From NCBI RefSeq assembly GCF_026016325.1, contig NZ_CP087203.1:4836001-4900000 (forward strand): 64,000 bases of DNA. Reading direction: 5' to 3'. Positions 58,634 to 64,000 of the stretch are shown here, piece after piece (within the stretch, counting starts at the first letter, position 1; the number at the start of each line of letters is the position of its first letter). The notes beneath the pieces are model-generated. The model made no database searches. It was not told where the DNA came from and was given only the letters and a program-made list of their open reading frames with translations. Source of the stretch: Pseudomonas sp. B21-056. GTDB taxonomy: Bacteria > Pseudomonadota > Gammaproteobacteria > Pseudomonadales > Pseudomonadaceae. Position numbers and translations under genes: made by a program.

Positions 58634-58661
58634 AATCTCCCACAGGACTTGCGGCAAGGGA

Positions 58662-58988
58662 TCAGCCATCGACCAACTGCCGCACCGCCATAATCTCCGG
58701 CAGGTCGCTGCGTGCCATGTAGACCCGCAACGGTTCGGTGAGGTTGATGCAGTCGTCGATGTTCTGCTCCAGCAACAGCTGGATCCGTTCGCGCTTGAGG
58801 GTCATGGTGCCGTCCGCAACAGGGACCCAGACGAATTCGCAGGTGGGGATGATGCCGTCGTCGGCCACGTCCATGCCGAAGGCGTCTTCGCTGAAGCGCA
58901 CGATGTACTGGCCGGTCTTGCGGTTCAGGCCGACAAAGCCCTGGAGTTGGTCGGCAGCCTGGCAGATAAAGCTTGAAGTGGTGCGCAT
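58662..58988 (-). CDS. Conserved hypothetical protein, possibly DUF3509-like
   Basis: A 108-aa protein from ATG 58988 (MRTTSSFICQAADQ), with a GAGG site 8 bases before. It has no signal peptide or TM segment. 'GLNRKTGQYIVRFSED' and the C-terminal 'YMARSDLPEIMAVRQLVDG' are faintly like small Pseudomonas DUF3509 proteins, but the likeness is weak and I cannot name a function. An alternative ATG lies at 59000. Its 3' end is only 24 bp from the IS110 element. Confidence 0.65.
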   Translation of the reverse strand: MRTTSSFICQAADQLQGFVGLNRKTGQYIVRFSEDAFGMDVADDGIIPTCEFVWVPVADGTMTLKRERIQLLLEQNIDDCINLTEPLRVYMARSDLPEIMAVRQLVDG

Positions 58989-59229
58989 GGTAAACCTCAT
59001 GGATGCGTCCCGCGGGACGTCTGATCGATGGTTTACACGCAGGGCAAGCGAACGCTGGTTCAGGTTTCCCTCTGCCGGGGAAACTGCTGCGGCCAAGGGT
59101 ACTGCAAACCTGTCTGAAAGAGCGTGGGAAAAATCTGTTTCCCACAGGTTTATGTCAGTCTGGCGATAGCGCTCAGAGCGTTCAGTTGTTAAAAGATAGG
59201 TTTTGCACAACGACGAAAGGATCTCGAGC

Positions 59230-60357
59230 ATGCCCGTCACCTTCACCCGTAGCGCATTGATTCTGAGCCTGTTGCTCGGCTTCGGTCAGACACAGGCCGC
59301 CGAGGCGCCGAACCCCAAGGCCTTGGCCACCCGCCAAGGTATCCCCCACCCAGCAGTAATCGCCCACCGTGGCGCTTCGTTCGATGCACCGGAATCCACC
59401 GCAGCCTCCTACAAACTGGCCCGCGACCTCGGTGCCGACTACCTGGAGCTGGACCTGCAACGCAGCAAGGACGGCGTGCTGTTCGTCCTGCACGATGACA
59501 GCCTGCTGCGCACCACGGACGTCGCGACCAGGTTCCCCGAGCGCAAGGACGCCAGCGCCAACGCATTCACCATGGCCGAGCTCAAGACCCTCGACGCCGG
59601 CAGTTGGTTCAACACCGCCTACCCGGACCGTGCGCGCCCTGGGTTCGCGGGTCTGAAGATCCTGACCCTCGATGAAGTGATCGACATTGCAGAGGGTAAT
59701 CCGCAGCACAAACCGGGGCTGTACATCGAAACCAAGGAGCCGAAGCTGTTCCCCGGCATCGAGCGCGACCTGAAGGATAAATTGCAGGACCGCGGCTGGC
59801 TGAGCCCGGCCGGCTCCAAGCTTGCCAAAAGTGCGACTGGCGTGGGCCAAGGCAAGGGCAAAGTGGTCTTGCAGACCTTCGAGAAGAGCAGCCTCGAACT
59901 GCTGCACAAGGAAATGCCCAAGGTACCGAAAGTCCTGCTGTTGTGGGTGGGCGAAGGCAACATCGAGCCCAAGTCCAAGGTGACATTTGCCGAGTCCGGT
60001 GAAACCGACAAAGCCGCCTACTACGCCAAGCAGCAACCCAAGGACCGCGCCGAGTTCGAGAAATGGGTCCAGTACGCCAAGGCCCAGGGCGCCATCGGCA
60101 CCGGACCGTCCGCCGCACTGACCCACGGCGGCAGCCAGAGTTATGCGGACCTGGTGCAGCCATGGATGAACCAGTACACCCACGATCAGGGTTTGCTGGT
60201 GCATGTCTACACTGTGGATGAGCCGGTGGACTTCAAGAAAGTGCTGGATGCCGGCGTGGATGGCATTTTCACCAACCGGGCCAGTGAGTTGCTCAAGTAC
60301 TTCAAGCGTCCCGAAACTGGCAGTGTGACGCAGTTGCTGGAGAAGAACGGTTATTGA
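59230..60357 (+). CDS. glpQ: Periplasmic glycerophosphodiester phosphodiesterase
   Basis: It hydrolyses glycerophosphodiesters to glycerol-3-phosphate and an alcohol. The 375-aa protein has a signal peptide (SALILSLLLGFGQTQAAEA) and the GDPD catalytic motifs 'VIAHRGASFDAPEST' (His/Arg), 'YLELDLQRSKDGVLFVLHDD' (Glu/Asp and second His) and 'YIETKEPKLFPG'. ATG at 59230 follows a GAAAGGATC site. It ends with a TIM-barrel closing 'VDGIFTNRASELLKYF'. A 9-bp hairpin CTGTGGAAG / CTTCCACAG lies at 60391-60417, without a T tract. Confidence 0.92.
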   Translation: MPVTFTRSALILSLLLGFGQTQAAEAPNPKALATRQGIPHPAVIAHRGASFDAPESTAASYKLARDLGADYLELDLQRSKDGVLFVLHDDSLLRTTDVATRFPERKDASANAFTMAELKTLDAGSWFNTAYPDRARPGFAGLKILTLDEVIDIAEGNPQHKPGLYIETKEPKLFPGIERDLKDKLQDRGWLSPAGSKLAKSATGVGQGKGKVVLQTFEKSSLELLHKEMPKVPKVLLLWVGEGNIEPKSKVTFAESGETDKAAYYAKQQPKDRAEFEKWVQYAKAQGAIGTGPSAALTHGGSQSYADLVQPWMNQYTHDQGLLVHVYTVDEPVDFKKVLDAGVDGIFTNRASELLKYFKRPETGSVTQLLEKNGY

Positions 60358-60446
60358 GATGGATCGGTGAAAGAACCCCTTGAGGGAAACCTGTGGAAGT
60401 GTAGTCTGCTTCCACAGTCATGGTTCTGCAGTCGAGGTTTTTTCAA

Positions 60447-60463
60447 ATTAAGGGTGAATTAAG
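60447..60463 (-). promoter_or_regulatory. PmrA-like direct-repeat box before the PepSY gene
   Basis: The minus strand reads CTTAAT-TCACC-CTTAAT, a perfect 6-N5-6 direct repeat matching the PmrA box YTTAAK-N5-YTTAAK. It lies 53 bp before the PepSY gene, in reverse orientation to it. Confidence 0.55.
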
Positions 60464-60515
60464 TTGCCACAGTTAATCTGATCCCACTTAAACGACACAC
60501 CCAAGGAAAGACCTT

Positions 60516-60827
60516 ATGAAAACGTTGACTGCCCTGTTCACCGCCGCTGCCTTGACCCTGACTGCCGGCCTGGCCCAAGCGGATAATGATGTTCGGCCTG
60601 ACCAGGTTCCTCAGTTGGTCAAGGAAGGCAAGATCAAGCCGGACCAAGAACTGAAGCAAATCGTCGAGAAGTTGCACCCAGGAGCAACTGTCGGCCTCGC
60701 TGATCTGGAACAGCGCTTTAATGGTTACGAATATGAAGTTGAAGTACGTTATCCCGACGGCAGAAAGTTTGACGTAGAGCTCGATGCAGCCACCGGCAAA
60801 GTCCTGAAAAACGAACTGGATGACTGA
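60516..60827 (+). CDS. PepSY-domain exported protein
   Basis: A 103-aa protein with a signal peptide (MKTLTALFTAAALTLTAGLA) and a PepSY domain ('YEYEVEVRYPDGRKFDVELD', 'AATGKVLKNELDD'). Such small periplasmic PepSY proteins are often under two-component control and linked to envelope stress. A strong terminator follows. The PmrA-like repeat upstream fits such control. Confidence 0.9.
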   Translation: MKTLTALFTAAALTLTAGLAQADNDVRPDQVPQLVKEGKIKPDQELKQIVEKLHPGATVGLADLEQRFNGYEYEVEVRYPDGRKFDVELDAATGKVLKNELDD

Positions 60828-60838
60828 TAAAAAAATAG

Positions 60839-60868
60839 CCGCGCAACCCTCAGGTTGCGCGGTTTTTT
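60839..60868 (+). terminator. Terminator of the PepSY gene
   Basis: CCGCGCAACC and GGTTGCGCGG pair across a 4-base loop and are followed by T6. Confidence 0.93.
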
Positions 60869-60989
60869 ATTGTGCTTATAAAAACGTCCCCGCATCACGC
60901 GATTGTCACAAAACCATCAAGAATCCTTGCGATGATCTCGCTCAAGTGAACCTGTAGCCAGCACAGGCACTTCCCGCCAGCGAGACTTC

Positions 60990-62012
60990 ATGAACCACAG
61001 CATTGACCAAAGCCACCGCGACCCGGACCTGTTCGGCCTGCTCTACGGGTTTCGTTTCCGTCCTGGCGAGCGTGGCCGGGAGATCGACTCCGCCCAAGCC
61101 TTGCAAAGCCTGCAACAGCCGCAAGACGAAGATGAATTCCTCTGGCTGCACCTGAACCTGGCTCACGCCGCCTGTGAGCGCTGGATGAAAAGTCAGTTGG
61201 CCTTGCCCCAGGAGTTTTTCGAAGCCTTGCACGAAGGCTCGCGTTCGACCCGTATCGAGCATGTGGACTCGGCACTGCTGGCGGTGGTGAACGATGTCGT
61301 GTTCAACCTCAGCAACCTGGTGTCCTCGGACGTCTCGACCTTGTGGGTCTGCGTCCACAGCCGATTGATTGTCAGCGCACGGCTGCAACCCCTGCACTCG
61401 GTCGACAAGCTGCGCTCATCGGTCAAGGCCGGCGAGTGCTTTCGCTCGCCCTTGGAATTGCTCGTGCACCTGCTGCGCGACCAGGGCGAAGTGCTGACCC
61501 AGATCGTGCGCAAGACCAGCCTCAGCGTCGATCAGATCGAAGACCAGTTGCTCTCCTCGCGCCTGTCCACCAACCGCGCCGAGCTGGGCGCCCAGCGCCG
61601 GGTGCTGGTGCGCCTGCAACGCCTGCTGGCGCTGGAGCCGGGCTCGTTGCTGCGCCTGCTCAACCGGCCGCCGCAGTGGCTGCAGAAGGAAGACGTCAAG
61701 GAGCTGCGCAAATCCACCGAGGAGTTCGCCCTGATCATCAACGACCTCACCGCACTGGGCGAGCGGATCAAGCTGTTGCAGGAAGAAATCGCCGCCAACC
61801 TCAACGAACAGACCAACCGCACCTTGTTCACCCTGACGGTGGTCACGGTACTGGCCTTGCCCATCAACATCATCGCCGGTTTCTTTGGCATGAACGTCGG
61901 CGGTGTACCACTTGCCACTGATCCCGAAGGCTTCTGGATTCTTGTAGCGCTGGTGGCAACCTTCACGCTGATCGCCGGCCGCTGGGCGTTTCGCAAGCAA
62001 AAAGACCATTGA
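60990..62012 (+). CDS. zntB: Zinc transporter ZntB (CorA family)
   Basis: A 340-aa CorA-type transporter exporting or importing Zn2+ across the inner membrane. The long cytosolic part has 'DEFLWLHLNLAHAACERWMK'. Two C-terminal TM segments are 'FTLTVVTVLALPINIIAGFF' and 'FWILVALVATFTLIAGRWAF', with the pore signature GMN in 'FFGMNVGG'. The ATG at 60990 is used. Confidence 0.92.
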   Translation: MNHSIDQSHRDPDLFGLLYGFRFRPGERGREIDSAQALQSLQQPQDEDEFLWLHLNLAHAACERWMKSQLALPQEFFEALHEGSRSTRIEHVDSALLAVVNDVVFNLSNLVSSDVSTLWVCVHSRLIVSARLQPLHSVDKLRSSVKAGECFRSPLELLVHLLRDQGEVLTQIVRKTSLSVDQIEDQLLSSRLSTNRAELGAQRRVLVRLQRLLALEPGSLLRLLNRPPQWLQKEDVKELRKSTEEFALIINDLTALGERIKLLQEEIAANLNEQTNRTLFTLTVVTVLALPINIIAGFFGMNVGGVPLATDPEGFWILVALVATFTLIAGRWAFRKQKDH

Positions 62013-62154
62013 GACTGACCTGTCTAGACAATCCCATTTGTCGGTGCACCGGGATTTAAAAGTCTTTTTGTCATCTCTGCTGGGGTATCCTGCCCGGGCT
62101 TTACACAAGCGAGGATCTACCAGATCTACCAACAGACTTTGCGAGGAGCGCGAT

Positions 62155-62298
62155 ATGCACGAGATTCCCAATCTCCCCTTCCCAAGCCTGCACGACACTG
62201 AGCAGACGACCACGCTACAGGCCGCAGGGCAGCCAGACGCCCGGCAACCCGAGCCCAAAGAAGCCACTGAACGCCGCCAGGCCGACAGCGAAGACTGA
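62155..62298 (+). CDS. Small hypothetical protein
   Basis: A 47-aa, polar and acidic protein (MHEIPNLPFPSLHDTEQTTT...) with a clear ribosome site (GCGAGGAG, 8 bases upstream). No signal or domain. It may be a short conserved Pseudomonas protein; the ribosome site is the main support. Confidence 0.5.
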   Translation: MHEIPNLPFPSLHDTEQTTTLQAAGQPDARQPEPKEATERRQADSED

Positions 62299-62373
62299 TC
62301 CACCCGCAGCACCAGACCGTGTGGAAAGCGCTAAGATGCGCTTTCCACACTGCCTGAACCTCGAGCCCCCACC

Positions 62374-62568
62374 ATGACCGATGACACCTCCCCCTTCAGC
62401 GAAGCCCAAGCCAATGTGCTGATCGGCACCACTGAAAAAATGGTCGAAATCTGGACGCGCCTTTCGCCAGAGAAACAAGCCGCGCTGCTGGCCCGTTTCG
62501 GCACCGAGGAAAATGCCCTCGCCGCGTTGGTCACCACACACCTGGTCGCCGGGCAAAACGACGACTGA
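62374..62568 (+). CDS. Small conserved hypothetical protein
   Basis: A 64-aa helical protein ('FSEAQANVLIGTTEKMVEIW', 'LSPEKQAALLARFGTEENAL'), no membrane segment. I do not recognise a domain. It lies 75 bp after the 47-aa gene. Confidence 0.6.
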   Translation: MTDDTSPFSEAQANVLIGTTEKMVEIWTRLSPEKQAALLARFGTEENALAALVTTHLVAGQNDD

Positions 62569-62662
62569 CAGGCAAATAGTTTTACTTTTCCACGCTTCAC
62601 CGCCACGCGCGCCGTTATCATAAGCAGCCTATCTATCCTGCTGCCCCGTGGACCTTTTCCCC

Positions 62663-63862
62663 ATGTCTGATTCCCAGCGCCCCCTGGCGGTCACGCTGCA
62701 AGTCGTTTCCATCGTCCTCTTCACCTTCATCGGTTATCTGAATATCGGTATCCCCTTGGCCGTGCTGCCCGGGTTCGTCCACGGCGAGTTGGGTTTTGGC
62801 GCGGTGATCGCCGGGCTGGTGATCAGCGTCCAGTACCTGGCCACCCTCCTCAGCCGTCCTTACGCGGGCAAGATTATCGACAACCTGGGCAGCAAGCGCG
62901 CCGTCATCTTCGGCCTTGCCGGGTGTGGGTTGAGCGGCGTGTTCATGCTGGCGGCCGCCTGGACCCATGATCTGCCGACCCTGAGCCTGATCAGTCTGCT
63001 GATCGGTCGCCTGGTGCTGGGCAGCGCGGAAAGCCTGGTGGGTTCGGGCTCGATCGGCTGGGGCATCGGCCGGGTCGGCGCCGCGAATACCGCCAAGGTG
63101 ATTTCCTGGAACGGCATCGCCAGTTACGGCGCGCTGGCGATTGGCGCGCCGCTGGGGGTGTGGCTGGTCAAGTCCCTGGGGCTGTGGAGCATGGGCGTCA
63201 GTATCATCCTGCTGGCGGTGCTGGGGGTGGCGCTGGCCTGGCCGAAAACCGCCGCGCCCATCGTCGTCGGCGAACGCCTGCCGTTCATGCATGTGCTGGG
63301 GCGCGTCCTGCCCCACGGCAGCGGCCTGGCCCTGGGCTCTATTGGTTTCGGCACCATCGCCACGTTCATCACCCTGTACTACGCGACCCGGAACTGGGAC
63401 AACGCGGTGCTATGCCTGAGCCTGTTCGGTGCCTGCTTCATCGGTGCGCGCCTGCTGTTCGGCAACTTGATCAACCGCCTGGGAGGTTTTCGGGTGGCGA
63501 TTGCCTGCCTGTCGGTGGAAACCCTCGGCCTGTTGCTGTTGTGGCTGGCACCGGATGCCCATTGGGCGCTGGCGGGCGCGGCGTTGAGCGGCTTTGGGTT
63601 TTCCCTGGTGTTTCCGGCACTGGGTGTCGAGGCCGTCAACCTGGTGCCGGCCTCCAGCCGTGGGGCGGCGGTGGGCGCTTACTCGTTGTTCATCGACCTG
63701 TCGCTGGGGATCACCGGGCCGTTGGCGGGTGCGATTGCGGCGGGTTTCGGCTTTGCCTCGATCTTCCTGTTCGCGGCATTGGCAGCGCTCGGCGGCCTGG
63801 CGTTGAGCCTCTACCTGTACCGGCAGGCGCCGAGGTATCGCGAGGAACGGGATAGAAGCTAG
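62663..63862 (+). CDS. MFS transporter (YhhS/arabinose-efflux-like)
   Basis: A 399-aa transporter with about 12 TM segments. Motif A appears in '[20 protein letters not shown]' and the second half repeats '[20 protein letters not shown]'. '[20 protein letters not shown]' and '[20 protein letters not shown]' are typical of the YhhS-like group. Start at ATG 62663 ([11 protein letters not shown]); a GTG at 62648 would add 5 residues. The stop overlaps the stop of the convergent arfB gene. Confidence 0.9.
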   Translation: MSDSQRPLAVTLQVVSIVLFTFIGYLNIGIPLAVLPGFVHGELGFGAVIAGLVISVQYLATLLSRPYAGKIIDNLGSKRAVIFGLAGCGLSGVFMLAAAWTHDLPTLSLISLLIGRLVLGSAESLVGSGSIGWGIGRVGAANTAKVISWNGIASYGALAIGAPLGVWLVKSLGLWSMGVSIILLAVLGVALAWPKTAAPIVVGERLPFMHVLGRVLPHGSGLALGSIGFGTIATFITLYYATRNWDNAVLCLSLFGACFIGARLLFGNLINRLGGFRVAIACLSVETLGLLLLWLAPDAHWALAGAALSGFGFSLVFPALGVEAVNLVPASSRGAAVGAYSLFIDLSLGITGPLAGAIAAGFGFASIFLFAALAALGGLALSLYLYRQAPRYREERDRS

Positions 63863-64000
63863 AAGTCCACTTTTCCGCGCCCAGCCTTGATCGAGCCACG
63901 TTTGCTCTTGGACTCCAGGCGACGGGTTTTCGAACCCAGGGTGGGTTTGGTCGGGCGGCGCTTCTTCTCGACCTTGGTGGCACTGAGGATCAACTCGGCC
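63859..64000 (-). CDS. arfB: Alternative ribosome-rescue factor ArfB, 3' end only
   Basis: Only the last about 46 codons are in the window: '[20 protein letters not shown]', '[20 protein letters not shown]' and 'RGKVDF'. The Arg/Lys-rich tail matches ArfB (YaeJ), a peptidyl-tRNA hydrolase that frees stalled ribosomes by inserting this tail in the mRNA channel. The catalytic GGQ part lies outside the window. Confidence 0.8.
   Translation of the reverse strand, partial: AELILSATKVEKKRRPTKPTLGSKTRRLESKSKRGSIKAGRGKVDF

Larger units (their letters stand above)
57460..58638 (+). mobile_element. IS110-family (IS621-like) insertion sequence, damaged second copy
   Basis: Nearly identical to the element at 3464-4641 and inserted at the same point of a REP core (CT at 57458-57459 and 58637-58638). 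Three changes were seen: an altered loop in the bridge-RNA target hairpin, a 2-bp insertion (CA) in the donor stem, and loss of one A in the A7 run of the recombinase gene. The length is 1179 bp. Confidence 0.93.

Noticed and set aside
60903..60920. A possible Pho box (TGTCA-N6-CATCA) before zntB
   Set aside because: Only one good half; the second half and the AT-rich spacer do not fit well enough.

Overview
The window is chromosomal DNA of a Pseudomonas, most likely of the P. fluorescens group. The protein content (AmrZ, RsmA, FlgZ, the aru/aot arginine system with an AraC-type ArgR, DUF2790, AcsA) and the many copies of the 'tgtgggagcgagcctgctcg' REP palindrome point this way. Codon use is GC-rich throughout, and most long antisense ORFs are only shadows of real genes.

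Layout. 276-9216 is a flagellar/chemotaxis block: flgBCDE on the minus strand behind a clear sigma-54 promoter, then cheR and cheV (minus), then flgA, flgM, flgN and flgZ (plus), with an apparent sigma-54 site for flgA and a textbook sigma-28 site for flgM. An IS110-family element (3464-4641) sits between flgB and cheR. 9334-14604 holds an MFS transporter, a glutamylpolyamine-synthetase-like enzyme and a response regulator/histidine kinase pair. 14854-18832 is disturbed: a beheaded LysR gene, a possible SLATT-type two-TM protein beside tRNA-Arg(CCT), amrZ, and an IS4-family element with an 11-bp target duplication. 18935-28221 is conserved core: mgtE, two tRNA-Arg(ACG), tRNA-Ser(GCT), rsmA, lysC, alaS, ltaE, and an FMN riboswitch in front of a lone type-II lumazine synthase. 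28342-40748 is one arginine regulon: the arginine succinyltransferase operon (aruC-F-G-D-B-orf-E), the regulator argR and the aot arginine/ornithine ABC importer. acsA, a DUF2790 gene and nrdB follow.

46236-51448 is an accessory block: a Bro-N protein, an McrA-like HNH nuclease, a broken antitoxin, an orphan Phd antitoxin, two XRE regulators and three unrecognised proteins. 51469-55656 holds an MBL hydrolase/TetR pair, a DUF1003 protein and a LysR/GATase pair. 55711-58638 is a REP array with about 135-bp period, broken first by an IS3 element and then by a second, frameshifted copy of the IS110 element. The end carries a glycerophosphodiesterase, a PepSY protein behind a PmrA-like direct repeat, zntB, two small genes, a second MFS transporter and the 3' end of arfB.

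The strongest find is that the IS110 element can be read as an IS621-like RNA-guided transposon. Its 5' non-coding end folds into two hairpins. One contains segments matching both sides of the REP site in which both copies sit; the other contains segments matching the element's own ends. Target choice by a bridge RNA is therefore legible in the sequence. Everything here was read by eye; no alignments or searches were run.
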